From an uncultured Clostridia bacterium (GTDB lineage Bacteria; Bacillota; Clostridia; TANB77; CAG-508), in the NCBI GenBank assembly GCA_928721565.1, contig OV788638.1, forward strand, positions 1,178,001 through 1,242,000: a DNA stretch of 64,000 nucleotides, given 5' to 3'. Below are positions 1-7,472 of this stretch, piece after piece. A program made the position numbers and the translations under genes. How positions within the stretch are numbered: position 1 is the stretch's first letter; each line of letters begins with the position of its first letter. The notes beneath the pieces were generated by a model. The model ran no database searches. It was not told the origin of the DNA and worked only from the letters and a program-made list of their open reading frames with translations.

Positions 1-588
1 AACAATAAAAATGAAGTAACGAAAAGCATTGATGAAGAGCTAGATAAAGTGGAGAATTATATTGAACAAGCCTTATTTTATGCAAGAAGTAATACGGTAG
101 AAAAAGACTATTATATAAGAAAAGTGTTTTTAAAAGAAATTGTAAATGAAAGTATAAAAAAGAATAAAAGTAGCTTAATACAAGAAAAGATTTCTATTAA
201 TATTCATGACTTAGATTTAGAAGTTAATACAGACAATAAATGGATAGTATTTATATTAAATCAAATTATCCAAAATAGTATTAAATATAATAAAAAAGAA
301 GAATCTGTTATAGAAATATATGCTGAGCAAGGAAAAGAAAATGTAATTTTATATGTTAAAGATAATGGAATAGGAATAAAACAAGGAGAAATTACAAGAG
401 TTTTTGAAAAGGGATTTACAGGGACAAATGGAAGGCTATCAAATAAAAAATCTACAGGAATTGGTCTATATTTATGCAAAAAGTTATGTAATAAATTAGG
501 AATAGGAATAGAACTAAATTCAGTTCAAAATGAGGGTACAGAAGTTATGTTGATATTTCCACAAAGTAGCTATATTGAACTAAAGTAA
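1..588 (+). CDS. Sensor histidine kinase, C-terminal part (BceS-like), cut by window start
   Basis: The frame is open from base 1, so the GTG at 49 is internal and the gene begins outside the window. The 195 visible residues cover the end of the dimerisation helix and the whole HATPase domain. Visible ATP-binding boxes are the N box (NQIIQNSIKYN), the G1 box (VKDNGIGI), an F-box-like FEKGFTG and the G2 box (STGIGLYL). The helix text before the ATPase domain (DELDKVENYIEQALFYARS style) is typical of the intramembrane-sensing BceS/GraS kinases that control antimicrobial-peptide ABC transporters. A BceAB-like transporter follows 110 bases downstream, which supports the assignment. The phospho-accepting His, membrane segments and partner regulator lie upstream and cannot be seen. 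Confidence 0.88.
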   Translation, partial: NNKNEVTKSIDEELDKVENYIEQALFYARSNTVEKDYYIRKVFLKEIVNESIKKNKSSLIQEKISINIHDLDLEVNTDNKWIVFILNQIIQNSIKYNKKEESVIEIYAEQGKENVILYVKDNGIGIKQGEITRVFEKGFTGTNGRLSNKKSTGIGLYLCKKLCNKLGIGIELNSVQNEGTEVMLIFPQSSYIELK

Positions 589-605
589 AAAGAAACGAGT
601 ATTGC

Positions 606-625
606 ACCTTACGAAAATGTAAGGT
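606..625 (+). other. Hairpin between kinase and ABC genes
   Basis: A perfect 7-bp stem (ACCTTAC/GTAAGGT) with a 6-base loop lies in the 109-base gap between the kinase and the transporter ATPase. There is no U tract, so it is not a standard terminator. It may influence mRNA processing or stability, but nothing proves a function. Confidence 0.4.
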
Positions 626-697
626 AACTGTAAGCTAAATCGATGGCAACTTTACATCAAAATATTTATAATAAAATTAAAGAAAGGAGTTATAAAA

Positions 698-1465
698 ATG
701 GAAAAAATATTAGAGGTAAAAAACATTGAAAAATACTATGGAAACAAATCAAATTTAACAAAAGCCATAGACAATATTAATTTTGATGTAAACAAAGGCG
801 AATTTGTCGGAATTATGGGAGCAAGTGGATCTGGAAAAACCACATTATTAAACTGTATTTCTACAATAGACAGAGTAACAGCAGGACATATCATTATAAA
901 TGGAGAAGATATCACAAAATTAAAAGGAAATAATTTAAACAAATTTAGAAGGAAAGAGCTTGGATTTATATTTCAAGACTTTAACTTATTAGATACTTTA
1001 ACTGCATATGAAAATATAGCCTTAGCATTAACAATTCAAAAAGTAAAGGCAAATGAAATAGATAGAAGGGTAAACGAGATAGCAGGTAAATTAGGAATTA
1101 AAGAAATTCTTACAAAATATCCTTATCAAGTATCTGGTGGTCAAAAACAAAGAATTGCATCAGCAAGAGCTATTATTACAAATCCAAAATTAGTTTTAGC
1201 TGATGAACCAACAGGAGCATTAGATAGTAAATCAGCGAGACAACTGTTAGAAAATTTTGAGCTATTAAATCAGAAAATGAATGCAACTATTTTAATGGTA
1301 ACACATGATGCATTTACAGCTTCTTATGCTAATCGAATTTTATTTATAAAAGATGGAAAAATCTTTAATGAATTAATAAAAGGAAATGATACAAGAAAAC
1401 AATTCTTTGAAAAAATAATAGAGGTTCAAACACTTCTTGGAGGTGATTTGAACGATGTTATTTAA
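698..1465 (+). CDS. ABC transporter ATP-binding protein, BceA-like
   Basis: A 255-residue cytoplasmic ATPase that would energise the permease encoded next. Walker A GASGSGKT is at residues 41-48, the signature VSGGQKQR at 145-152, Walker B LVLADEP at 165-171 and the H-loop VTHD at 201-204. Length and motif layout match the MacB/BceA/LolD group. The start has a good AAAGGAG site. It overlaps the permease gene by 11 bases, so the two are translationally coupled. With the upstream kinase it forms a peptide-antibiotic sensing and resistance type module; the actual substrate is unknown. Confidence 0.93.
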   Translation: MEKILEVKNIEKYYGNKSNLTKAIDNINFDVNKGEFVGIMGASGSGKTTLLNCISTIDRVTAGHIIINGEDITKLKGNNLNKFRRKELGFIFQDFNLLDTLTAYENIALALTIQKVKANEIDRRVNEIAGKLGIKEILTKYPYQVSGGQKQRIASARAIITNPKLVLADEPTGALDSKSARQLLENFELLNQKMNATILMVTHDAFTASYANRILFIKDGKIFNELIKGNDTRKQFFEKIIEVQTLLGGDLNDVI

Positions 1466-3557
1466 ATTATCTATAAGAAATATGAAAAAAAGCTTCAAAG
1501 ATTATGCAATATATTTTCTAACATTAGTATTAGGTGTAGCAATATTCTATATGTTTAACTCAATAGATAGTCAACAAGCAATGCTAGAGGTATCAGAATC
1601 TACAAGAGATATTATAAAACTTATGATTTCATTGCTTGGATATGTGTCAGTATTTGTAGCAGTGGTTTTAGGGTTATTAATTGTATATGCAAATAATTTT
1701 TTAATTAATAGAAGGAAAAAAGAATTTGGAATATATATGACATTAGGAATGGGAAAAAGACAAATATCAAAAATAATATTAATGGAAACAATATTGGTAG
1801 GAATTATATCACTAATTGTAGGATTAATTATAGGTGTATTTGCATCACAATTCATGTCAATATTAGTTGCTAAAATGTTTGAAGCGGATATGAGCAAGTT
1901 TCAATTTGTATTTTCAAAAGATGCTTGTATAAAAACTTGTATTTACTTTGCTGTAATGTATGTGGCAGTAATGTTCTTTAATACATTTACAGTTTCAAAA
2001 TATAAATTAATTGATTTATTAAATGCAAGTAAGAAAAATGAAAATGTAAAAATAAAAAATCCAATTATATGTATATTAGTATTTTTAGGAGCTGTAGCTA
2101 TACTTGGGTATGCTTATTGGAAAGTAACAGGAGATGTTAGTAGTTTAACAACAGCAGATAAAATTTTACAGCCTATTTTAATGGGAATTGTTGGAACAGT
2201 AGCAGTTTTCTGGTCTTTATCAGGATTTATAATACAGATAGTTCAAAAAATGAAAAATGTTTATTTTAAAAATACAAATATGTTTGTATTAAGACAAATA
2301 AATAATAAAATTAATACAATGGTTATAAGTATGAGTGTAATATGTTTAATGTTATTTATGACAATTTCAATACTTTCTTCAAGTTTAGCATTAAGAAATA
2401 CAATGCAAAGAGAATTAATTGAAATGACCCCTGTAGATTTGAACTTATATAAAACAGCTAATTTACCAGAAAAATATTTACAATATGGTACTTATGGAAA
2501 AGAGATTACATCTACAGCTGAAGCAATGGCTGATTCGAGAATATCTATTACAGAAACTTTAAAAAATAATGGCTTAGATATGAATGTATTAAAAGACATT
2601 GTAGAAATAACAGTATATTCCACAGATGATTTGACTTGGAAAGATTTTTTTGGAGACAAATATGCAGAAATAATAAAAACGAGATATCCAAATCTTTTAT
2701 ATAATACAGCAGAACAGATAGTAAAAATATCAGACTATAACAAAATTGCAAAACTATATGGAATTAATCAATATGAATTAAATAATGATGAATATATTGT
2801 ACTTTGTGATTTTGATTCACAAAAAGAATTAAGAAATGAAGCATTAAAGGATGGAAACAATGTTTTGAATATAGCTGGAAAACAATATAAATCAAAATAT
2901 AATGAATGTAAAACAGGATATATTCAAATGTCTCCTAATCATACAAATACAGGAATTATATTAGTTCCAGATGATTGCAAATTGACAGAAGATATGAAAG
3001 AGCAATATTTATTAGCTGCAAATTATAATTCGGATACTAAAGAGGGAAAAGAAGAGATAGAAAAAATATTTGTTGATGATAATTCTGAACTTTTACAAAA
3101 TTTAGATAAAAATGGTTTAAATATTGACGGAAGAACGAAAATAGCTCTTATGGAAGCAAGTGTAGGTCTAGCAACTATTGTAACATTTATAGCAATTTAT
3201 TTAGGAATTATATTTTTAATTGCAAGTTCAGCTATTTTGGCTTTAAAACAATTAACAGATAGTTCAGATAACAGACAAAGATATACCATTTTAAGAAAAA
3301 TTGGTTGTGATGAAAAGATGATTAATAAAGCATTATTTAGACAAATTGGAATATTTTTTGGAGTTCCACTTGTTCTTGCAATTATACATTCTATATTTGG
3401 AATACAATTTGCAATTACGATAATGTCTGGCTTAGCAAGTAAAAAAGATTTATTGCCATCAGCTATTGCAACTGTAGTCATTATAGGTGTTATATATGGT
3501 ATATATTTCTTGGCTACTTATTTTGGGAGCAAGAATATTATTAAAGAGGAGGAGTAA
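1455..3557 (+). CDS. ABC transporter permease, BceB-like (FtsX domains)
   Basis: A 700-residue integral membrane protein with a hydrophobic segment at about 16-38, further pairs to about residue 320, a large hydrophilic region at roughly 330-560, and C-terminal hydrophobic segments. That architecture (FtsX-type helices around one large extracellular domain) is diagnostic for BceB-type permeases, which bind peptide antibiotics and signal to a BceS-type kinase. The ATG at 1455 is preceded by GGAGGTGA and lies inside the end of the ATPase gene. A strong terminator follows. No response regulator gene is visible in the window; it should lie left of base 1. Confidence 0.92.
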   Translation: MLFKLSIRNMKKSFKDYAIYFLTLVLGVAIFYMFNSIDSQQAMLEVSESTRDIIKLMISLLGYVSVFVAVVLGLLIVYANNFLINRRKKEFGIYMTLGMGKRQISKIILMETILVGIISLIVGLIIGVFASQFMSILVAKMFEADMSKFQFVFSKDACIKTCIYFAVMYVAVMFFNTFTVSKYKLIDLLNASKKNENVKIKNPIICILVFLGAVAILGYAYWKVTGDVSSLTTADKILQPILMGIVGTVAVFWSLSGFIIQIVQKMKNVYFKNTNMFVLRQINNKINTMVISMSVICLMLFMTISILSSSLALRNTMQRELIEMTPVDLNLYKTANLPEKYLQYGTYGKEITSTAEAMADSRISITETLKNNGLDMNVLKDIVEITVYSTDDLTWKDFFGDKYAEIIKTRYPNLLYNTAEQIVKISDYNKIAKLYGINQYELNNDEYIVLCDFDSQKELRNEALKDGNNVLNIAGKQYKSKYNECKTGYIQMSPNHTNTGIILVPDDCKLTEDMKEQYLLAANYNSDTKEGKEEIEKIFVDDNSELLQNLDKNGLNIDGRTKIALMEASVGLATIVTFIAIYLGIIFLIASSAILALKQLTDSSDNRQRYTILRKIGCDEKMINKALFRQIGIFFGVPLVLAIIHSIFGIQFAITIMSGLASKKDLLPSAIATVVIIGVIYGIYFLATYFGSKNIIKEEE

Positions 3558-3587
3558 AAAATGGAAAATAGAAGAATGTAAAACAAT

Positions 3588-3640
3588 AAGAAAAAAGACT
3601 AAGAAATGTTAATTCAACATTTTCTTAATCTTTTTTCTTA
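3588..3640 (+). terminator. Intrinsic terminator of the BceAB-like operon
   Basis: A long stem (outer arms AAGAAAAAAGACT and its near complement, inner arm AAGAAATGTT/AACATTTTCTT with one bulge) around an AATTC loop, ending in a run of T. A-rich and T-rich flanks make it usable from both sides. Confidence 0.85.
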
Positions 3641-3654
3641 ATTGTTCTAACAGT

Positions 3655-3939
3655 CTAATTATGATGTATTAATAATTTACACCAATTAATTATTTTGGAT
3701 GTTTTTGATATTAAGTTTGGATTATCTTTATCCATCGGGCAAGGAAAATCTGGTTCCAAATATTCATCTTCCCAAATAACAAAATTTACATACCGTTTTT
3801 TATTTAGTGAAGGATGATTACAATACACATTAAATGCATCTTGATTTTCTTTTTTGTGACCGTCAAAATACTTTACGGTTGTTTCTTCTAAAACAGCATA
3901 CTTACAATTTTGTGAGCAATTCTTATCAATACATCTCAT
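3655..3939 (-). CDS. Small cysteine-rich protein of unknown function
   Basis: A 94-residue protein not recognised as a named family. The longer frame starts at 3960 with TTG, but AGGAGG at 3954-3949 sits nine bases before the in-frame ATG at 3939, which is therefore the better start. The N-terminus has a Cys cluster (MRCIDKNCSQNCKY), and two further Cys-containing segments follow (NVYCNH, DFPCPM), so metal binding is possible. Residue composition is that of a real soluble protein and it stands alone between two terminators. Function unknown. Confidence 0.6.
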   Translation of the reverse strand: MRCIDKNCSQNCKYAVLEETTVKYFDGHKKENQDAFNVYCNHPSLNKKRYVNFVIWEDEYLEPDFPCPMDKDNPNLISKTSKIINWCKLLIHHN

Positions 3940-4253
3940 ACATAGTTTCCTCCTTAACAAGTCTGTTTTTGAGAATGGTTAATAATACTACAATATGTAT
4001 TATATATTATTTATTACTTTCTGTCAAAAAGTAGATTATAAAAATAATTGTTGTCCAAATGTTAGAAAATTAAAATAATAAAAATTTATAAATATTATAG
4101 ACAAATTAAAAATAGTATTGTAGAATACATGTCATAGAAAATGAGAATTAGCAGATGTGATTAACGTTACCTTAACAGCAGTTCTGTATAAGAACTGAGT
4201 TGATAAGCAACTGCATAAATAAAAAAATAAAAACAAAAAAAGGATATGATTTT
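3940..4253. other. Intergenic region with alternative hairpins
   Basis: This 314-base AT-rich gap separates the divergent small Cys-rich gene and the YbaK-like gene. Its only clear structure is near the right end: CAGTTC/GAACTG at 4179-4197, which competes with GCAGTT (4178-4183) pairing to AACTGC (4209-4214). Two mutually exclusive pairings upstream of a tRNA-editing gene are suggestive, but no known riboswitch or T-box core is visible. Confidence 0.4.
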
Positions 4254-4724
4254 ATGGAAAAAACAAATGTAATGAGAATATTAGATCAGAAAAAAATAAA
4301 ATATAACGAGTATTTTTATGGGGATACAGATGCTATAAGTGGAGTGGATGTAGCGAAAGTTTTAAATGAAGATGCAAATAAAGTGTTTAAGACATTGGTA
4401 ACAATTGCAAAATCTAATCAGAATTATGTATTTATGATACCAGTAAAAAAAGAACTAGATTTTAAAAAATGTGCTAAAAGCGTTAATGAAAAGAGTATTG
4501 AGATGATTCCGCAAAAAGAACTGTTGTCATTAACTGGATATGTTCATGGAGGTTGTTCACCAATAGGATTAAAGAAACCATTTAAAGTGGTAATAGATAG
4601 CTCAGCACAAAATTTCAATGAGATAATATTTAGTGGCGGAAAAATAGGATATCAAGTAGAAGTGGAATTAAAAGATTTAAATAAAATTATAAATTGTAAA
4701 TTTGATGATATAGTAAAAAGGTAA
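4254..4724 (+). CDS. ybaK: Cys-tRNA(Pro)/Cys-tRNA(Cys) deacylase, YbaK/EbsC family
   Basis: A 156-residue cytoplasmic editing-domain protein that hydrolyses mischarged aminoacyl-tRNA, classically Cys-tRNA(Pro). The family pattern is visible in the KVFKTLV segment near the N-terminus, MIPVKKELDFKKCAK in the middle and TGYVHGGCSPIGLKKP, the YbaK glycine-rich signature, towards the C-terminus. The start is ATG 4254, with AAAGG ten bases upstream; an in-frame ATG at 4200 would add 18 residues outside the family fold. It is a single gene with its own terminator. Confidence 0.9.
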   Translation: MEKTNVMRILDQKKIKYNEYFYGDTDAISGVDVAKVLNEDANKVFKTLVTIAKSNQNYVFMIPVKKELDFKKCAKSVNEKSIEMIPQKELLSLTGYVHGGCSPIGLKKPFKVVIDSSAQNFNEIIFSGGKIGYQVEVELKDLNKIINCKFDDIVKR

Positions 4725-4749
4725 TAGAAAGAAATAACCTTAGAACCTT

Positions 4750-4784
4750 AAAGCAGATAGTTAGTTGATAATTATCTGTTTTTG
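4750..4784 (+). terminator. Terminator of the YbaK-like gene
   Basis: AAAGCAGATA pairs with TATCTG plus the T run, loop around GTTGATA. The sequence is closely similar to the terminator at 16962-17000 (shared GTTGATAATTA core). Confidence 0.75.
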
Positions 4785-4825
4785 TGATAGGATAAGTAAA
4801 ATAAAAAAGGGGGATATTTATAATT

Positions 4826-5032
4826 ATGAATAAGTTGAGTAAAATTTTTTTAGGAATAATAATTGTGTTGAGTATTGCTCTAATAATAATGTCTATTTTA
4901 TACTTTGATATGAGATCCAAAGCAAGAAAAAATTTAAACGATTTTTTAAATCAATGTGAAGAATCTACTAATTTATATAAAGAATTAGATGAACTAAAAA
5001 AAGATAATAGTAATGAGGAAAAAAATGATTGA
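4826..5032 (+). CDS. Small single-pass membrane protein, unknown function
   Basis: A 68-residue protein with one hydrophobic segment at about residues 7-27, followed by a charged, helix-prone tail (NDFLNQCEESTNLYKELDEL) that could form a short coiled coil. ATG 4826 follows an AAAAGGGGG site with somewhat long spacing. No family recognised. It lies alone between the YbaK terminator and a leader-type promoter region, with no obvious operon partner. Confidence 0.55.
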   Translation: MNKLSKIFLGIIIVLSIALIIMSILYFDMRSKARKNLNDFLNQCEESTNLYKELDELKKDNSNEEKND

Positions 5033-5133
5033 AATTCAACAATATAATCTTACTTACAAATTACAAGTTGTTGCTAAAACAAAATTTTTAAAGGTAGGTT
5101 TGGCAAAAAAAAACAAAAAATTTTAGAAAAGTA

Positions 5134-5162
5134 TTACACAAAAATAAAATATATGCTATAAT
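5134..5162 (+). promoter_or_regulatory. Promoter of the 5.2-kb leader RNA
   Basis: TTACAC at 5134-5139, a 17-base spacer and a perfect TATAAT at 5157-5162. Transcription would begin near 5169 and enter a structured leader. Confidence 0.55.
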
Positions 5163-5168
5163 CATAAA

Positions 5169-5256
5169 AAAACAGAGATATATTAGGTTATAATTGGAAA
5201 CGCACATTATTTAAAATAATGATAACGAACAACACAAATTATATGTGTTGTTTTTT
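5169..5256 (+). ncRNA. Candidate terminated leader or small RNA upstream of DUF2798 gene
   Basis: From the predicted start near 5169 the transcript contains a hairpin CATTATTT/AAATAATG (5205-5221) and then a textbook intrinsic terminator: AACAACACA/TGTGTTGTT (5228-5252) followed by T6. The terminator lies 37 bases before the DUF2798 start codon. This is either a small RNA of about 88 nt or a transcription-attenuating leader whose readthrough controls the gene. The conserved core of common riboswitch classes (purine, SAM, TPP, fluoride, ZTP, preQ1) was not recognised. Confidence 0.5.
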
Positions 5257-5292
5257 GACGTTTAAAATTATTTTAGAAAGGGGTTTTTAATT

Positions 5293-5760
5293 ATGCCAAA
5301 AACAAAATTTCAAGATTTTGTATATACTATTATTATGGTAATATGTATGGTATATACAATGATTTGCTATAATGTAGCAGTAAACACAGGAGGATTAACA
5401 AATCAAGTATTTGTAGCAGCACTAGGAGAATTATCAATAATGGGAGTTATTGCATTTATATTAGAATTTTTCTTTATTGGAAAATTAGCTCAAAAATTAG
5501 CATTTAGAATTATAGATCCAAAAAAGGATAAGCCAATTTTTATAACATTGGCAATATCAACAATGATAGTATGTTTAATGTGCCCAATAATGAGCTTTTT
5601 TGGAAGTATATTATTTAGTTTTGATGGTATGTCAAATGTAATATCAAAATGGTTGCAAATATGTGTTTTGAACTTTCCAATGGCATTGTGTTCACAATTA
5701 TTCTATATTGGACCTTTTGTTAGGTTTATATTTAAAAAAATATTTAAAAATAAAATATAA
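5293..5760 (+). CDS. DUF2798 family membrane protein
   Basis: A 155-residue protein with about four hydrophobic segments (around 10-32, 42-64, 84-110 and 125-148). Family features include the N-terminal PKTKFQDFVYTIIM stretch, GELSIMGVIAFILEFF, the KLAQKLAFRI turn and NFPMALCSQLFYIGP. Members are small integral membrane proteins of unknown function, often near MarR or HxlR regulators and redox genes; here an HxlR gene lies convergent just downstream. ATG 5293 follows AGAAAGGGG. Expression probably depends on readthrough of the terminator at 5228-5256. Confidence 0.85.
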   Translation: MPKTKFQDFVYTIIMVICMVYTMICYNVAVNTGGLTNQVFVAALGELSIMGVIAFILEFFFIGKLAQKLAFRIIDPKKDKPIFITLAISTMIVCLMCPIMSFFGSILFSFDGMSNVISKWLQICVLNFPMALCSQLFYIGPFVRFIFKKIFKNKI

Positions 5761-5821
5761 AAATGTAGTTTGTATAAGAGTTTCTTTTGTAATAATGGCA
5801 AGAAATTACAAATTATAAAAC

Positions 5822-5852
5822 AAAATAGCAGTTTTATTTACTGCTATTTTTG
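5822..5852. terminator. Bidirectional terminator between convergent genes
   Basis: A perfect 11-bp stem AAAATAGCAGT/ACTGCTATTTT with a 7-base loop, flanked by A and T runs. It overlaps the last codons of the HxlR gene on the minus strand and terminates both convergent genes. Confidence 0.85.
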
Positions 5853-6164
5853 CGTTTCACGATAATTATTACCCCATTGAACCATAGAATCTAAAATAGG
5901 CTTTAAGCTCCAACCAGTATCTGTAAGAGAATATTCAACTCTAGGTGGAACTTCAGCAAAAACTTCACGATGAATAAGATTAGATTTTTCCATATCTCTT
6001 AAATTATTAGTAAGAACTTTTTGACTAATACCATTAAGAGATTTACGAAGTTCACCAAACCTTTTAGTTCCGGTTAGTAAATCTCTAATAATTAAAATTT
6101 TCCATTTATCTCCGATTAATCCCATTGTGATTTCAACAGGACAAGCAGGTAATTCTTGTTTCAT
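5844..6164 (-). CDS. HxlR/YodB-family transcriptional regulator
   Basis: A 106-residue winged-helix DNA-binding protein. The hallmark N-terminus CPVEITMGLIGDKWK is visible, followed by LIIRDLLTGTKRFGELRKSL, the recognition region GISQKVLTNNLRDME and the wing VPPRVEYSLTDTG. The single Cys just before PVE corresponds to the redox-sensing cysteine of YodB/HypR-type members, which respond to quinones, diamide or disulfide stress. It is divergent from the metallo-beta-lactamase-like gene at 6470, its likely target. A GGAG site precedes the ATG. Confidence 0.92.
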   Translation of the reverse strand: MKQELPACPVEITMGLIGDKWKILIIRDLLTGTKRFGELRKSLNGISQKVLTNNLRDMEKSNLIHREVFAEVPPRVEYSLTDTGWSLKPILDSMVQWGNNYRETQK

Positions 6165-6338
6165 TATAAATCAACTCCAATCTTTATAAAAATTATAGCA
6201 AATAATTCAAAAAATGTAAATAATGTAATACTATAAAATCAATAATAGTGTCTATTTGTATATAATATTCTAAAACACAGCATACAAAATAAAAAATTTT
6301 AAAATTTTTGTGTTCTAGAAAGTGCTAAATTACTAAAA

Positions 6339-6356
6339 AGTTACTTTTAGGTAACT
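6339..6356. promoter_or_regulatory. Candidate HxlR operator
   Basis: Inverted repeat AGTTAC-N6-GTAACT 22 bases upstream of the -35 of the MBL-like gene. HxlR-family proteins bind as dimers to inverted repeats of this size, and this one lies in the spacer between the regulator and its divergent neighbour. Confidence 0.5.
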
Positions 6357-6377
6357 ATGAAACAAAAAAGTGCCTAC

Positions 6378-6406
6378 TTTACAAAACAGAAAACTAAAAG
6401 TAAAAT
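6378..6406 (+). promoter_or_regulatory. Promoter of the MBL-like gene
   Basis: TTTACA, a 17-base spacer and TAAAAT, 64 bases before the start codon. Confidence 0.5.
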
Positions 6407-6469
6407 AATTACAGAATTTGAAAAAAAGTAGCTACTAAATTTAATAAAAAGAATAAGGAGTGTATAAAG

Positions 6470-7264
6470 ATGGAAGTTTCAAAAGTTAATTTAGGAAAAG
6501 GATATATAGATATTTATAATTTTGGAGATATAAAACTACATTGCTATCAAACAAATGACTTAATGGATGATGAAAGTTATATATTAGAAAATAATGAAAA
6601 TGTACTATTGGTAGAATTTCCAGCATTTTATGATAATTTAGAAGAATTTGAAAAATATGTAAAAGGACTAAACAAAAATATTGTTGGAAAAGTATTTTCA
6701 GATCATCCAAACGGAGGAACAATACTAAAAGATGTAAAAGGATATGCGTCAAAAGGTACAATAAAATCAATGAAAGAAGGAACAATACATAATTTAGTAA
6801 CAGGATTCGAGAAATCATTTAATGGAGCATTTGCAAAAGAATATCATGAAATAACAAATATTTTAGAAGATGAAAATGTAAATATTGGTGGATTTCAATT
6901 AAAAATAACATATCATGATGAAAATATTGAAATAGAATTTCCACAAATAGGATGTGTATATACACATATGTTAGGACATGATTGTCATTCAATAGTTGCA
7001 GGAGAAGGTCATGCAAATGTTATTATTGAACAATTAAAGAGATATAAAGCAAATGGATATAATTTAGTATTATCAAGTCATTACACACCAGAAACATTAA
7101 AAGATGTTGATACAAAAATTGCATATCTTGAAGAATTAAAAGAATTAGCAAAAGAAAGCAAAGATGCAACTGATTTTGAAAATAAAGTAAAAACAAAATA
7201 TCCAGAATATAGTGGACTAAATTATTTAGATATGACAGCAGGATTTTTCTTTCCACAAAATTAG
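6470..7264 (+). CDS. Metallo-beta-lactamase-fold-like protein, degenerate metal site
   Basis: A 264-residue soluble protein. Its layout follows the metallo-beta-lactamase fold: N-terminal strands (LLVEFPAF), then the first ligand loop, which here reads SDHPNGG at residues 77-83 instead of HxHxDH, then TH at 165-166 with GHDCHS at 169-174, and SSH at 202-204. Only part of the metal ligands can therefore be present. Similar proteins occur in gut Clostridia and Bacteroidetes next to HxlR regulators and their substrates are unknown. ATG 6470 follows AAGGAG. It is probably controlled by the divergent HxlR protein. Confidence 0.7.
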   Translation: MEVSKVNLGKGYIDIYNFGDIKLHCYQTNDLMDDESYILENNENVLLVEFPAFYDNLEEFEKYVKGLNKNIVGKVFSDHPNGGTILKDVKGYASKGTIKSMKEGTIHNLVTGFEKSFNGAFAKEYHEITNILEDENVNIGGFQLKITYHDENIEIEFPQIGCVYTHMLGHDCHSIVAGEGHANVIIEQLKRYKANGYNLVLSSHYTPETLKDVDTKIAYLEELKELAKESKDATDFENKVKTKYPEYSGLNYLDMTAGFFFPQN

Positions 7265-7272
7265 AAAATTCA

Positions 7273-7308
7273 ATAAAGAATTGTGCTTAAAATAGTGCAA
7301 TTCTTTAT
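7273..7308 (+). terminator. Stem-loop after the MBL-like gene
   Basis: ATAAAGAATTG pairs with CAATTCTTTAT (one bulged base, GC closing the loop side). The following U tract is weak, so termination may be incomplete. It abuts and partly overlaps the palindrome at 7304-7345. Confidence 0.6.
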
Positions 7309-7345
7309 AAATTAGTAAAGTTATATAACTTTACTAATTTATAAA
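7304..7345. repeat. Perfect 42-bp palindrome
   Basis: The 21 bases at 7304-7324 are exactly the reverse complement of 7325-7345, with no central spacer (core GTTATATAAC). It is too long and exact for chance. It may act as a protein-binding dyad, a cruciform or a remnant of an integration event. Confidence 0.8.
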
Positions 7346-7358
7346 ACAATAATGCACA

Positions 7359-7451
7359 GAAAATTTATTTCATAAATTTTCGCGCGCGAACAAAGACGCA
7401 GACTTTAAAATTTCTAATAAATGCCAATGTTACTAATGTCTGCTTTTGTTC
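7359..7451 (+). other. Structured leader of the macrodomain-SirTM operon
   Basis: Two consecutive structures lead into the operon. First GAAAATTTAT/ATAAATTTTC (7359-7381, 3-base loop), followed directly by an alternating CGCGCGCG at 7381-7388 that stands out in such AT-rich DNA. Then a long-range stem: GAACAAA (7388-7394) with TTTGTTC (7445-7451) and GCAGAC (7398-7403) with GTCTGC (7438-7443), enclosing a 34-base loop. It ends ten bases before the ribosome site of the first gene. A riboswitch-like or protein-bound leader is possible; no known NAD riboswitch core was recognised. Confidence 0.5.
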
Positions 7452-7472
7452 TTATTATAAAAAGGAGCAACT

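Larger units (their letters stand above)
6165..6469. other. Divergent control region, HxlR gene and MBL-like gene
   Basis: A 305-base AT-rich spacer with no coding content. It holds the dyad at 6339-6356, the promoter at 6378-6406 and a direct near-repeat (AAGTGCTAAATTAC near 6320, AAGTGCCTACTTTAC near 6368), all close to the rightward gene. The left part contains a TATAAT-like run near 6260 but nothing else clear. Confidence 0.5.

Noticed and set aside
3561..3581. Six-codon ORF (MENRRM) after a strong GGAGGAG at the end of the BceB-like gene
   Set aside because: Too short to support; the ribosome-site-like bases are the last codons (Lys-Glu-Glu-Glu) of the permease.
4141..4253. T-box or known riboswitch upstream of the YbaK-like gene
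   Set aside because: Alternative hairpins exist, but no T-box sequence, antiterminator bulge or terminator with T run was found.
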